Positions 48,275 through 62,521 of a stretch of 64,000 nucleotides of DNA are shown here, one piece after another. The DNA lies in the NCBI GenBank assembly GCA_026874595.1, contig CM049310.1, positions 45,919,058 to 45,983,057 on the forward strand, given 5' to 3'. Within the stretch, counting starts at the first letter, position 1; each line of letters opens with the position of its first letter. This DNA is from Sipunculus nudus. Its lineage: Eukaryota > Annelida > Sipuncula > Golfingiida > Sipunculidae. The notes below the pieces were generated by a model. That model had not been told where the DNA came from. It worked only from the letters and a program-made list of their open reading frames with translations, and searched no databases. Position numbers and translations under genes: made by a program.

Positions 48275-48524
48275 AAGGGTCGGGTGTTAAAGTAGCCGGC
48301 TGCACTGTTCATCTCCATGGCCCTGAATATACCACGCTTGAAGAAACTTCCGGTAGATGGCCAGGGTTCTGTGGTGCCCTGATGAGTTCTGCTATAGCCG
48401 AGAGCAGGTACCTTCTCACTGTAGATCTGTACAACGTGCAAGGTGATGGAGGAATTAATCGCGGGCGTCCTGGAATCATGTACAACGCACACAATATGGA
48501 CAACTTTGACGTCGTCTACTTCAG
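48275..48524 (+). CDS. Exon 4 (unit 3): first half of domain 2
   Basis: 250 nt, open, acceptor CCAACAG, donor GTCTGT. It retains the bases lost in unit 2. Confidence 0.8.
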
Positions 48525-49359
48525 GTCTGTCTTGGTTAACCCGGACCGTTTTATGACGCCAGACGATGGTGTCAAAAAAATGTTATCTTGTTCATGCATT
48601 TTTAATATATACCTCTGTGTGTTAGCAACATTTGTTCGGATTCCCTTACAAAATAATATATACGCGCCTGAATCAGGGACATGTCAACAGTTTTCTTGAT
48701 AAATTTTTTATATCATAGACCTACAGACATGGTCCTGTTAACATGACATCCTTTTATCTGACAGTTACAGATTTTCCTTTAACTTGTTCGGTTAAATTTT
48801 GCATTTTGACCTTCAAGTCTTTATAGGTATCAGTTTAATTTACCTGTCACAAAGTGCTTATCTTTATACCGTCAAACCTATGGCAGCTACGCTTTCAGAA
48901 GCCTCGATACATCTAACCGCTATGACTCCTCTTTCATGAATAACGAACAAACGAATTAAACTAGCCAAAATGACTCGCGCATGGCTGCCCATTTCAGGTG
49001 TTTTTAGATCAAATCTTTAGCACTGCCGGGATGGGATCGAGAATCTTACCAAAGAAATAAAACCAAATAAACCTGTAATGTTTCTGGTCTTGTGTTCTTA
49101 TACAGACGGCATATGAACAGTGTGTTGTTTACATTTGTTTCATTGGATTGGCAGTGAAATAGATGCCAAAGCCGCGAGATGAATCAAGGTCCTTGAAAGC
49201 GCAACTGGAAGAGGCTTGGTCGTATGAAGCTTAGAAGTGCCCTTATCCTAACATTAACATAAGGCATTTATCCTGATATCTATATGAGCATCTCTTAGAC
49301 AACTATATTATGTGGTATTTTGTATTTATTTTCAATGTGTGTTTTATGTTTTGCCGCAG

Positions 49360-49645
49360 GCCAGAATCCCCAAAAACATGCTTCCAGACCGCCTACGTCC
49401 GTCATGGTCACGTGAAATACGATGGGGGCGTGACGGGCAGCTGTCCTGATGGACCACCTGTAGGTAGACGCTGGTTCAACGTCCAAGTTCAAGTGGACGG
49501 AGCGTCGGCGGCTTTATACATAGACGGCGTTCTGGTCCATACTGCTAAGGCAAGACTTCAGCCCACTGCTAGTGGCGGCGTCATCATCTGTCAGGGTTTC
49601 AAGAATATCGTTCGATATAAAAACCTCAAAATTACTGCTCAGTAA
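49360..49645 (+). CDS. Exon 5 (unit 3): second half of domain 2, terminal
   Basis: 286 nt including TAA, apparently identical to unit 2. Confidence 0.8.
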
Positions 49646-49786
49646 GGTGCAGCTAATACACACAGAATGTGTTCTTGTGTGCGAGTCATTTAAGCAAATA
49701 CTGGACCTTTTCGGTATGTAGGTTTCATTTGTCAAGATCAACTGAATGCTAATAACAACTTTTATTTTCTGTAAGGAAGAATTGTG

Positions 49787-49792
49787 AATAAA
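49787..49792 (+). terminator. Polyadenylation signal (unit 3)
   Basis: AATAAA about 140 nt after the stop codon. Confidence 0.65.
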
Positions 49793-50724
49793 GAACAGCA
49801 CAGCACTCTTGTTGTAGTTCTCATCTATTGCCTCGGTATAGTTTAAACAAGTAATATCCTCTTTCTTATAGAATTGAAGAAAATTAGATCTCATCACTTT
49901 TGGATGAGATGTATCACTGTTACCAGAATATATAAATATACTTGCATATGTATATATTAGTGGTGTGCAACTAATTTATCGATGACTTGTCGTTTTCTTT
50001 CATAATTGATTAAATTGGTTGCAGTTTTCCATAATCAATCGCATACACATAGACATGCACATCTAAAGAGGTCATATTATCCGGATAAAATAGTCTAAAT
50101 TAGTCAGAGTTATTAGAAAGACGGGGTACAAACAACAAGACAGCACTTAATCTTGTGCATCGAATAGATGTCAACAACCCGGTCATCCCATGACTTTCAG
50201 CGTGATATACAAATTTGACTGCATTTTGTCGGTTCAATATTTTAGGTACAATTCCTTACTGCAGATTTCACGGTGATATAGTGTGTACATAAAATAACCG
50301 ATTAAAAATCTATCATCTGCCTCTGTTTCAATCATCGAATTTGTGTTTACAACAGATTCCTAGGTCTAATATAATATAATAGCTACGTGTACAATCTTTA
50401 TTAAATAATATATATATATATGAATAATTATGTATACATATATATATATATATACCAGGGGTTGACAAGTTGTGACCGCATTAATATGTGTTTTTATAAT
50501 ACCAGATACCCAGGATCCATTCTTTACAAAATCTGGCCTGAACAGTGACAAAAGTGGTGTGTTTATAAATGTGGAATATATATATTTGGAACAGATAAAA
50601 TATCTTACTGAATATATATAAAACATTGTATATACTTTCATACGCGTTCATTCACAAGGTAATATTGATATACACATCGAAACACATTGGCGCTACGGCA
50701 AAAAAGTAATCCTGTATAAAATTA

Positions 50725-53700
50725 TCATTCATGTAACTCCCTCCATTTTGCAAGGTCCTTTATAAATATAAATGTCCCAAAGCAACTGTTCTCGGTCTCA
50801 AACATCCTTTTGATTATGAAGTTTTCGAGTCCATTTTTTCCGTGGTCAATTCCGAAGAAAATATTTCCTTTTCCGGTCGGTTCCAACATGGCGTTCGTGA
50901 TCTGGTCACGTGGAGGAGGATGCCTGCAAGTAGATTGGCACCGAGGTTTGGTGCACGTCAGTTGAGATAGTTAAGGAGGGTTCCATCAGGTATATATGTA
51001 TATACCTGAAGGTGAGAAATTAAAAAAATTATCCTTATCACGTGCGTTGTATACATGACTCCCGGCTAACTGGAAGTCACACTATTCCTTCAAAGGGCAC
51101 GGTTTAGGGCCAATATTTTGATTCCGTCACCTTTTTCTCTTTCTGTACCTAAAAACTCCTGATAGCTGCAACAAAATGAGAAATAAAAAAATCCTAATTT
51201 TCATATATAGGCCTGTTTTGGGTTTATTACTGTTGAAACTACAATGGCAAGAAAAAAATGTAAAAAAAAAATTAGAACACTTTGTTCAAAACAAATTACA
51301 TCTATGGTTTTACATCGATTTTGTACGGACCAATAGCAGAATAAGTCAACCAAGACGCAAAGTAATTTTTTCTTTCAACAAAACACTGTAAAAACAGAAA
51401 TTCAAAATACTACCACGGTCACCATAAACTATTTCTTGACGGGGTACCGTTTGGACAGCAGGGAGACTAAGTTATGTGAATCTCCTTCTTTGTAACGCGG
51501 GGTAGGTCTGTGTAGTCGGAGAAGAAAATAATAAACCTGCCGCCTTGCTCTGAACATAAATCTCTTTTGAACACGAATTTTAGGAATTTGATTTAAAAAC
51601 ACAATTGAACAATAGTTTCTGACGATTAAATTTGATTTTCATGCGTCTGTTTCAGATTGTTTGACATGATCAAATAATTACAATAAGTTCTCACGTTTTT
51701 AACAGAGGCAACGTCCTCTTCACATTTTTTTATTATGCTGCTTTGAATGTTCGGACTATGGTACTCCTCTAAAAAATGATATCCAGATAAATACAAAAAG
51801 GCTTTTTGCTAAAACAGATTAATCTGAATTCTAATATATACATTACATATATTTTGAAACGATTCTTCTGTATTAGAAATTTCTAAAAGCCACTTATCCC
51901 AATAAGAAATCTGCATTCCAATAAATGCAAGCCTCTGTTATGTGGGGTTGGTAGGGGTGTCCCTTTTGTGGAATGATCCCAAAATAGTGTTTGTGTTCAC
52001 GTATTCGGCCTATATTCCCAGGTTTGTTCATTCGTGCATAAGTGAGTTTACATTTGTAATTATACCTTAATAACGTTCCTGTATCCGGATCATGGGTCGG
52101 ATCCACACCAACATCTGACCGATTCATCATTGGCCCATTCTGATAAAAGCCTGGGAATTTCATGAGATTCTGTTCCTGTTTGCGTGAGTTATAATGTGAA
52201 TCATCCATTCCTTTGGTCACTTGTACATAAAGTAATATTTTTGTGTTTGATTAATCAGACCCTGCATATGCAATTCACTTGGCTTATTTCACTTAAAGTT
52301 TTCGGAATGCAACACAGTAAGTTGTTATCACACATAAATCTGGTTCCTCCCACCTGCCACTATCTTCATTTCCACAGCACATGACAAGAACTACAACAAT
52401 AATCTGACCAAACTTTTGTGTCTAATGTCTAATACCTGAACTACTCATGGGTTTTATCAACCCACAAACCTGTCTCTCCCCTAAAACAGACAAAATCATA
52501 GTTTAATCATTTAATCCTCAGCCTTGAATAGAATCCTAGGTTGACGACACTCCACGCTTCTAAACCCAAACACGTTGAACTGTGGAGAGGTTGTAATCAA
52601 AGAAACATTTTTGCAGCGCCATCTATGAGGGACTGGCAGAAGTTGTCGTTTGACGTCTCAACAGTATCCAGAAAAAGAAAACTATGGTGTCGCCACTGTC
52701 AGCTGAGATTAAGTTGGTTACAAAGCTCCCGCCATTTTCTGACGACATTCATGCATGTAAATGTAGAGGTTCCTTACAAAAATCTGGTCAATGGTGAAAG
52801 TATGCCTCAACATTATGTATTGAGCTGAAGATACTAATTAGATAGTGGATGACCTGACCACATGTGCCCCATGACTATTATTTTACTTTTAATTTTATGT
52901 TGAAAATATTTTTTTAGCACACAATAAAGAGAAAGTGTTTCATCTAAGGAATACATATAGTCTTTAAATTCTTTTTTAAGATTTTGTATCAGCACAATCC
53001 AAACAATTCTTTAAAAGTTTTAAAATGATATTATTTTTTTTCTAAAGGCATTTCAATTTAATTTCTCCGCAATATATATTTCAATGGTTTAAGTGTTAAT
53101 GTCGCCCTCATTCTGTGATAAATTACAAAGGAAACAAATAATATGGTTTGCTTTTTGTTCTTGAGGGCTTCATATTCGCGATATTCCCGAAAGGGAAATA
53201 ATCGCGAAATGAAACCTTCATAAAAAGAGCCCTCATCTTCAATATGCACGGTGATTTATATAATAATCTCTGCATGTGTTTTCTCCACCCGACCAGGTCT
53301 AAAAATCGAAAGAAAAAATATTGATATTACAAATAATAACATTTTTTTTTTAAATATTTTGTTACCTATAAATAAATCAAATTGACATTATGAACGATAT
53401 TAGATCTTTCATATTATCTGCCTATGCATAGGGGTCAATAATTTCTACTAGTTCTTTGGGTCCTCGTTAAATTGTAAAGAATGAGCATGCGCATATTAAA
53501 TAACCAATGCATCCCTCGTGAAACAATGAAAAAAAAGTGAGAATCGCGAAATATTAGCTTCTCGAAAATGAAGGCAACCACATATTCTTTCATTAACACC
53601 TGAAGATGACAGAGGTCTCAGTTATGATAACTTGAGCAAACACCTGCTGCATGTTATCCCAAATCAGATACAAAATACTGTAAATGTTTATAGAAACACA

Positions 53701-53880
53701 CCTGTATGCTACTATCATTAGACGATTTTCGTGTTTTCCTATAAACGGTGCCGATACACGTCCCCTTGTGAACTTCGCAGATAGATTCTCGCCTAAACGC
53801 TGCCCTCGGAATACTTTTGTGTCGCAACCCCTTGTTTTATGGAACCCTATTTTCTTGAAAATGCTTGAGAGGACTGCCAT
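50725..53880 (-). CDS. Candidate two-exon gene, 125-aa protein (unit 3)
   Basis: Exon 1 is 53880-53702 and exon 2 is 50923-50725, with the same phase-2 junction. Unit-specific replacements are Ala for Gly just before the splice junction (V-A-Y-R) and Lys for Glu in D-H-G-K-N-G. A minus-strand AATAAA is at 50402-50397. Family not recognised. Confidence 0.4.
51894..52220 (-). other. 108-codon ORF in minus-strand intron (unit 3)
   Basis: One residue differs from units 1 and 2 (Phe for Tyr after F-P-G). About 98 bp immediately to its right in units 1 and 2 (29601-29698) is deleted at about 52377. Confidence 0.35.
53162..53235. repeat. Long imperfect hairpin (unit 3)
   Basis: Same structure as 10341-10414. 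Confidence 0.7.
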
Positions 53881-55288
53881 TTTGCGTACATGTTAAAACC
53901 AGGATGTCACAGGCCGCATGTCGAAATTATGAGTATACAGCTAGTTAACAGAATAAACCAACCTGTGATGCTGCACCACCTTGTGCATGCAGCCTCCTGT
54001 ACTTTGGCATTCAAACCTTTTTTTCATGCAGGTTTGTCCAGTGAACCGGACTCAGGCAGTCCTCAGAATGATCACCAGTGGGCATTCACCATACACCTGA
54101 TTCCGCTTATTTTACAAGGGTTAAACAATGCCTACGTGGTGAGACGTCTTCTGGACATACTTTGAAGTAGCGTCTTGATTTATGTATTTGTGATAAAAGA
54201 TATGGTACTGCTCACGTGAATGCGGGTAGAACTTATTACTGGTGTCGTGCAGGAGTTCTCCATAATTGACATGTTATTGCAGTCCCTTTTCGGTGGACAT
54301 AGCGTCATTTTTCCATCATCTGAAATAGTTTATCTAATGGCAGGGTGGAAAACCCTCTAATGAGAGATCCAACTGTTAATATTTGATGATGAAAGTATTT
54401 TGATCATTTTGACAACCCTTCTCTTCAATGCCTACAGTCACTTGAAATTAACCAGACCATTTGTTAGATACGTCTTAGTGTACTTTCTCACAACACCTAC
54501 CATATTTCGTTATGACCCAGCATATTAATAAATCTCCCTGTAAGTTGCTTCAGTTTTTGACAGAATACATATGGGTTTGTGATTGTGGGACAAGTCATGT
54601 GGCTCGGCAGGAATTGACGCCAGGTACCAAAGAGAAGGATTTATATTTTGGTTTGTGCATTAACATGTAATCGTATATTTAAATTAGTCTTTTATAACAT
54701 TATGCTCAGATTGTCTACTGTTAACAGAGAAATCGATGCAATGAGATGGATGCCCAATTTCAGTTTTCTGTGCAACTATTGTCACAGCTCAAATGCAATC
54801 TCACTTTTTGGCTATGAGAAAATAAAACCAGGTTTACTGCCAACAATATATCGACCCACCCTTGGTGAATATCTGTTTGTGTGAATGTGTGGTGGGAGGA
54901 TTAGGCAGATAGTTATGGAATAATTCAGCAGATGGCAGCACAATGACACCCAGAATAGAGTCTTGATTCAGGAGGATAGACAGCCACCGCCTTGCTAAAA
55001 AATGTGTTAAGTTGCCTTCTAAAATTATTAATCATTTACCACGCAATTTTTGGTGCATGAAAGAGGAATGTGTCAAATACAATGATCGAACCCTTATGTA
55101 TTTGACTGGTGTGATGGTGATGTCTTGAACTACCTGTATTAAGAAATGAATTAAAGCGGTTTTGGATCCTTACAGAGAATTCAGAATTAACAGTGGAATA
55201 AGAGTCGTTGGATGTGAATACAGTGACCCGTTAAACCTCATCAAACTATTACGTGACTTTATCGTGTGCAAATGATTGGGATTCGGGG

Positions 55289-55336
<48 letters not shown>

Positions 55337-58300
55337 ATCTCTCTCTCTCCACATATATTATGATGTATGTCATGATATGAAATAATATGACAAATAGCAT
55401 ATCCCAAAACTTGATTTAGAATATTAACAAACGTTCCTGTACTCCGTTGGTAAGAATGTGTTGAAGGCTAATGACTGCAATACTAAATCAGCCATATTCC
55501 AATCAAACCTGCACAACTCTTTGTCAGTCAACCAGAAAGTTTCCTGAAATCATTGTTTATTCATCCGTCGCCAGATGGCAGCAATTCTTCGACAGAGGTT
55601 TTACATTTGGAAAAATCACATCGGGGGGCGCAATTTAAAAGGCCAGTGAATAATGGTTGCCAACATAGTTTAAAACTCTAATGGGTATTAATAAATGATA
55701 ACAACGCTAACCGTTTTGGGCACAAATTAATTATCATCAATACAATAACTATATTAATATATGGAAGTATGTATAATTGGGGCTTATATATTTTTCAAAG
55801 CTTAAAAGGTTACATACGTCCCCATGGAAACCTGTTCAAGGGTAGAAACATAATGCCTACAAGTATTCTCTTTCTCTTAATTTCAAATACTAAAACGATC
55901 TGTAAAGGACGTCTGTAAAGAATTTTTTTGCGCCAGAATCTACAGTGATAGCAGGGACAGCCAGAAAGCACTAGGAGTTAAAATGTTCAAAGGCCAAAAA
56001 ATAGATTGATCAAAACGTATACAGATCATTTCTTATCATCTCCTTCCCTCTCTCTCTCTTTTTCTCTCTCCCTCTCTCACTCGCTGCAAACCAAACACCC
56101 CACATTTTCATTGAAAATGCATTTACCAATGTTTTGTATGGGATCATGCGGACAAATAAAGTAAATAACTTCTGCGAACAAGTAAATAACGACGGTGCAG
56201 GATTACGATAGTACTAGCACCTGCTTGTCTGTCCGATCGCTGTATATATATATAACTTCTTTATAATATAAGGCAGCACTGACTGACCCCGTAGGGAATG
56301 CCTAAGTAAGTAATGTCTTGGAATGTATGATAGTGTCCGTAAAGGTTAGAAGACTATGGCACAAAAGGTTGTGTGGTCCGTGGAGAGTCCGAGTTGTGAA
56401 TGCGTTTCGCTAGTGTAGCGATTTAAAGATCCTCCTCTCTGTGATTTCTGTAAGCTTCAGGGCAAGAAGTGAATCGCCTTTGGTCATTAAGAAATCATCT
56501 ACAACGTACAGGATGTGTTGTTATAAATGAATATATACATTTGTTACAACTAGCAAAAGTCTCTTTCATCGATATACTTTTTATTGGTTAATTTGCCTTG
56601 GTATTCTACATGCCATTTTATACCATTCCAATCAAACCCCACAGACCTGGTAGAAGCAGCCAGAGGTTTCTGTAATGAAAAAAAATACAGTTTATCGCAA
56701 TATGAGCCCATTGGTTAAGACCTGCATATTGAAGTAAAAAATATACTGGGCTTACTAACAATAGTTATTATATTGGTTCATATGTTAATGTTTCATATGT
56801 ACCCCGCGTGTGACGTATGACGTGCTCCCTCAAGGAGAAAACTAGTCGTTCGAACCATTGGACAAACGTGCAACAGGTAAACCGCCCTGGTCTGAATCAG
56901 GGAGAAGGAAAAATAGTTATTGCATTTCTTAATGCCGGGGCGTCCAGTGAACAGCAAACACCTGCACTGATATTAACATGAAGGAAGCTTTGGTATCGTA
57001 AATTTACTTGAAAAGGTCCACTTATATAGGTATACAGGCGTTGGAACAAATTACGGTTTGTTTACGTAAGCGCTGCTTTAGGTGCCGTATATGCTCCATT
57101 CTGTGTTAAGCACGCGAAGTCTTTGTGTATTCGGGACTTCCGTCTGTATTTTTCGATTATGTAATAATGTGAAACATGCTATATGATGGTTTCATTTAAT
57201 TTGGTGCTAAGGTGATTTGCTTTTTACATATACATGACTTCCGTTATATCAGCAATGAAGTACCACACCTATTACCAAATGTAAAACCATTATTTGGTCT
57301 CTATTAACTACGCCTCTGATTAATATTTTGTTGTTGCTTTTACATTAAACAGAAAAGTGCAAATATCAACTGCCTTGATTATATCTATATTTAACTGTTT
57401 TCAAATGTAATTTTATATCAACAACGATCGAATAGTGCCGATGCAATGTTTCCGTCATACCAGCTAACATATGGGCTATATTTTTGGAGTAGACTATAAG
57501 GAAATGTTTTTGTTAAATAATTTTATCATACATGATATTTTGGCCACCTTCGTTTTACCTGCAATTCAGCTGAGGCAAGAGGAAATGATATAGGTAACAC
57601 CTGGGCACACTTGAAATATTTATGTCAAAGACCCCTCGATATGATAAATAAATACAAGCGAGAAAAACATAGTTGGCAACCTTGGCACATCCTGAGGTCA
57701 GCTCTATATTACTAATCGATTAGTTCGTTGTGCTAACTTCTATTCAAATAATTGCCAAATCAGAGTTCAGTTGCTAGTATGTAAAACTAGGTCAACTTAA
57801 TTACTAATTGGTTAAAAAAACTAGTTATTGTTACATCCTTAGTACTTAAAAACAAGGTCATTCAAACGACAGTCGACGCCATTTAATAAGTAGGGTTAAG
57901 GGTAAATAAAGCAACGTTTTAATGTTATAATCAACTTTTAATGGAAATATGTCCAGTTCCTGCTCGGGGATTTCCAAAAGGGTTGATGTTTGCATGATGT
58001 TCTCCTACATGATGACTGGAAAGTGCATTTATGAGGCAATTTACCGTATTTGGAAAGAAGATTTTCTTTTTTTCCTGTTAAATACTGTAATATTTAGTTT
58101 TTGTTCTATTTTGTTATGATTTAGAGCTGTCAGTGAAAATCCATTTCCAGTAGGTATGGCCTGACGCAACTGATGTAATGAAGCTAAAATTAGCATGCAA
58201 ATAAAATAGCCCCTGTAATATCTGAAAGTACATCAATATCCTGATATCTTTGTCGCTTTATGCGAAAAGTAATCAGGAACCTGTGAAGACAATAATCGGT

Positions 58301-61276
58301 AGCACTACATATCAATGAACATTATGCACAGATCCAAATATGAACCTATCTTGAAAGGTTCCAGTTTAACACGGTGTATGGATTTTCAGCATTGTAGATC
58401 TGATTCATACCCTTAACTCTCCTACTGTCTCCCTTAATGCTGTGATGCAACCTGCAGTCATGTACAAATTTCCTTATCAAGGTTCAATATCATATTGAAA
58501 CTTATGTCAATGGTGACTTTAAACTGGATATACAGTTTTGTTTACACATCATCGGTATAGATATTTTCATTTTTTCTCAATACACAGAAACTTATGCACA
58601 TAAACTGACCGAATATCAAAGGGAATATTAATTTTTAAGAAATTATCAATAAATGTGACTACCTTATTTGTTTAATGCAAGGATATATTGCTCTCAAAAG
58701 ACACTGCCGCGATATTTATTTAGTGCAGAACAGTATGTGTCAAAATTACGTTTAACATGGTGTTAGGAACGAACCGTTTCAATGATTCCCTCATGGCCTG
58801 TGCATTACCATAAATCAAAGCTACGTGTCCTGTATTAATGTACACAGCGTCAGGAACAGCCAATTACTTTGGGCCTATCTTTAAGCACTTTTAAGCACTG
58901 TCACAATTTAGGAAGCACATCCCATTTATAGCACTACGCAATAAGCAGGATTTAAATCGTTATTATTATATTTTTATCTGCTGAGTTGAACAAGTGACCG
59001 GTCAGATTTAACTTTCAGTGAATACACCCCTGCTAGCCTAAATTTCTAGCTTCTAGCAGAGTCTGCAGCTAAGAGGTTTCATGCATATCAAGAACAGACA
59101 ACAGTGGTTTAGATCAACATAGAATTAATTCTCTATGTGACATTATAAAGCTTGTGCCCTGTAAACATTTCCTACAGACCATAACATGTGTCCGATATTG
59201 ATGGGTCTGTGTATGGATCTAGTTGACTAGGTCTCACGCACTGTACTCCCCAAATAAATTTTTCAGTTGTCAGGTTATTTACCAAAGCACATGTATTTTA
59301 AAATAAACCATTCGGGGCGTGGGATGATGATATTTCCTTTATTACTGTGTACATAGGAAAGAAAACATTGACGAAATCTCCTCAAAGAATTTCAAAAATT
59401 CGCTCTGATGTCTGAACTACAGGTAATGACTTCTGAAATATTACTAATACCATGCATATAAAAACCTAAAATCCAGAAGTCTTAATAATAACAGATCATT
59501 CTTATCAAATGGATACCTTCATTCTCATTCAGTAGACAGTGCCACCAACAGATTATGGACTTATCCTTTAAAGAGTTGTTTTATGAAAAGAATTAATAAA
59601 TTAATAAAAAAAATAATAAATAATAACATTTTCAGCTCAACTCTGTTAACCATGGCTAATAAGGTAATTACTTATATTCATGATCAGTTGAAATGCTAAA
59701 TTTGGTAGCAACAGGTCTAATATATGTCAAGACTGAAAAGCAGCATATACCTTAAGTGATTGCGACCTTTGCTTCAAAGGAAGAGTGGTAACGGTTTTGC
59801 ATCAGAGCTAAATTCCAGCTAGAGAAATACAACTGTTTACTTCAACAGTTTGTTTCATTGATGATACTGATGGCTTACTTTATATAGTTTGACCATTACC
59901 AGACAGTCTCTAGTAAAAGTATCGGTATGTGTGCTACATTTTGTTCAATTGTACCTAAAGGTACGGTATCGACACTGTACCCGTTAGAAACAGAAGCACC
60001 CCCCTATATACCTTCTCATTTCGAGTAGAACTTTCCATAGCTAAAGCTATCAACAACTGGTATACACCAAGCTGGGATTTAAGTAAATATGCAACCCCCC
60101 CCCCCCCCCTAACTTAAGAAAGTACAGATGCAGCATGGCTTGCCAAAAGAACATGTCTCAAATGATATAGGTCAGGACCCTTTGGCTGGTCCTAATTTTA
60201 TCTTTTCTACTCAAGAGTCGATTTAAGATACTAAGACATGAGATAAATACCTAGTTCGTTATGTGAAGGAAATATTATCTGCCTACATGTCAGTGTAGTT
60301 CAGCAGTGTAATTCAAATACATGAAAATGCAGTTAAATACTCTTACCAAAAGAAAAAGGTCACGGAAACGAGCGTTATATACTGCGATCAGTCACGTATC
60401 CACAAGATTTTAAAAAGTCTACCTAGTTGGGATACTTTTATACAGGTAAAACGATACATGTTTAGATATAGAGGTAACCAGGAATAAATTATTATTGGAG
60501 CATATGAGTACTATGTCAAAACTTGTTTGATGATAGGAAATTTTATTTTTGATCAATAGGAAAGTGGTCATTCCTACAATGTTTATGATAATGAAATAAA
60601 ATTAGACATGTTAATGTGGTTTGTTATAGTTTGGGTAAGCATATTAAGAATTATAGCTGTATTGCATACTTGAAATCGTAGACGTGGTTAATGATGAAGG
60701 GAATGATCATTATTAGAGTGTTATGCACTGATATGAAAAAGTCGAGGAATTTAGTGCTAAATAAAAATAAAAAAAGACATTCAAGGATATCTGATTAAAG
60801 ATCAGCTATGCGGAATGGCTAATTAATTAGGATGCTCTCTATTAAGCTAACATTTGCACTGCAGTGAAACTCGGCGAGATTAGTGACTTGGGTCAAATGT
60901 AAGTACAATACTAAGTGGTCGCTGTTACGGGGCTACATTAACTTGGACCAGAAAATATGCACATAATTCTGAATTCAAGGGTGGTCGGAATTATGAGTCA
61001 TTTATCATCGAATTAACACTTAAAATGTAAGGGACCAAGAAGTCTTCGATATTGTAGGGTGGTTGCAATTTCGAAATGGTTGAAAGGCAGTTAAGGTTCC
61101 ACTGTATTCAATAAAACTTCCTTCCTTTCATACCAAATAAATCAATAATCAAAATATAAAGATTTTTTTGCAGTGAACGGAAATATTGAAAAAGAGGTTT
61201 ACTATGTAAACGAAGGTTAACACGTATAAGTTGTCCAAGTGGGGTTTCCCTATCCACATGACGTGAAATCGTTAAC
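53881..61276. other. Intergenic stretch (unit 3), no gene supported
   Basis: Homologous to 11060-18184. (CT)n at 55291-55349, the weak terminal-exon candidate at 56550-56669, and a C-run at about 60094. It retains both the segment missing from unit 1 (about 59757-59995) and the one missing from unit 2 (about 59226-59846). Confidence 0.55.
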
Positions 61277-61400
61277 CACGTGATTCCAAGGTGTCACGTG
61301 ATTGCTACCTGAATAGCCTTCACGTTTTAGTGGTACAAAAGCAAACGTTACCGCCTGCTCCACCACACAGAGTGAGATTCCAAGCAAGAATTCAAGACAG
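61277..61400 (+). promoter_or_regulatory. Putative promoter and untranslated first exon for a fourth gene copy
   Basis: CACGTG at 61277-61282 and 61295-61300, TACAAAAG, and the donor GTCAGT at 61401, as in the other units. Its coding exons would lie beyond the right edge. Confidence 0.35.
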
Positions 61401-61873
61401 GTCAGTGTATTTCGTCTTTTTGTTGAATTAATAAACATGCAGGATTATTATGACTACATCCAATTACATTTAGAATATGTACAGTATGTCAATGTGACTC
61501 GTTATCGTCGTGAACACGGACGACCTGATAATATTTTTATTTTATTCCTCTTTGAGTAGAAACCAAATTTCATTTTTCTAATTTTTCAAGGGTTCCTTCA
61601 ACTCAGTTATCCAGTTGGTAAATAAGAAGCCTACAATGGCTGCTTTTTATAATCATTTCATTTTTGTTGGAGGTAACTGCCTCCTTTTTTCATGTTAGCT
61701 TAACTAAGTATATGTTCATCTGCAGAATTCCTTTCCGGTTTCAGAATTCGTGACAGGGCAGTATCACACGCTTCCTTTCACTTTATATCATGGTGTTAAC
61801 CAGGCCCGGTGAATGCCGCACAAGCAAGTCCTTGATGTGAAATCATCCCCATTGCTAGGTTTAATACATAGGA

Positions 61874-61980
61874 ACACCTGGTGGGGCGACCGCAAAAAAA
61901 TCTCACCGACCCTGCTGGGATTCCAACTCACAATCACCCGGCTTTCAGTATTGCGCTCAACCCCTGAACCATAGAAGCCG
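61874..61980 (-). repeat. tRNA-derived SINE (unit 3)
   Basis: Homologue of 18852-18975. About 75 bp on its left, present in unit 1, is deleted here. Confidence 0.55.
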
Positions 61981-62256
61981 GTTACAATGTGCGCTGGTAT
62001 ATTTAAAGCGTAAGGGTAAATATATTTTTAATCGGTTAGGCTGCCTTGCATTCCAGGAACATTGTACTGTTACTCGTACCCTCACCACAGCATGCACCAT
62101 TCCCCCAACAACAAAAAGTAACACATGGCTGAGAGAATTAACTTTGTACATATTGTATATTACCAAAGATAATTAGACAACAGATTATAAACTTGGTGTT
62201 GCTGAAAAAAAAACGACACAAATCGTGACCCATAAATCAATAATAAATTTTAAAAA

Positions 62257-62521
62257 TCTGCATTCTAAGGAATGCAAGCCTCCGCCATGCCGGTTTCCCT
62301 TTTGTGGGAAGCATCTAAAATCGTGTTTGTATTGACTTATTCACCCATATTCATCCTTATATAAATGAATGCACATTTGTAAATCTTCCTTGATACCGTT
62401 CCTGAATCCGGATCATGTGCCTGATCCACAACAACATCGGAACGATTTTTAGCTCTTTCCCAAAATTCCCTGAACTTTTTAATGAGTTTCCGTTAATATA
62501 TACGTGAGTTGTTGTGAACGG
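62257..62521 (-). pseudogene. Decayed relative of the 108-codon ORF (unit 3)
   Basis: Equivalent to 19239-19512. Confidence 0.45.

Larger units (their letters stand above)
43898..49645 (+). pseudogene. Two-domain lectin-like secreted protein gene, unit 3 copy, frameshifts in exon 3
   Basis: Exons 43898-44030, 44447-44717, 45284-45557, 48275-48524 and 49360-49645 have the same phases and splice motifs as unit 2. Exons 1, 2, 4 and 5 are open and full length. Exon 3 is 274 nt against 278, through two separate 2-nt losses, and meets TAA at 45426-45428. As assembled the product would stop inside domain 1. Its structure otherwise matches unit 2: signal peptide, T-R-R-G site, two cysteine-paired jelly-roll-like domains. 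The function (extracellular, possibly glycan binding) is inferred from fold-like motifs only. Confidence 0.7.
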
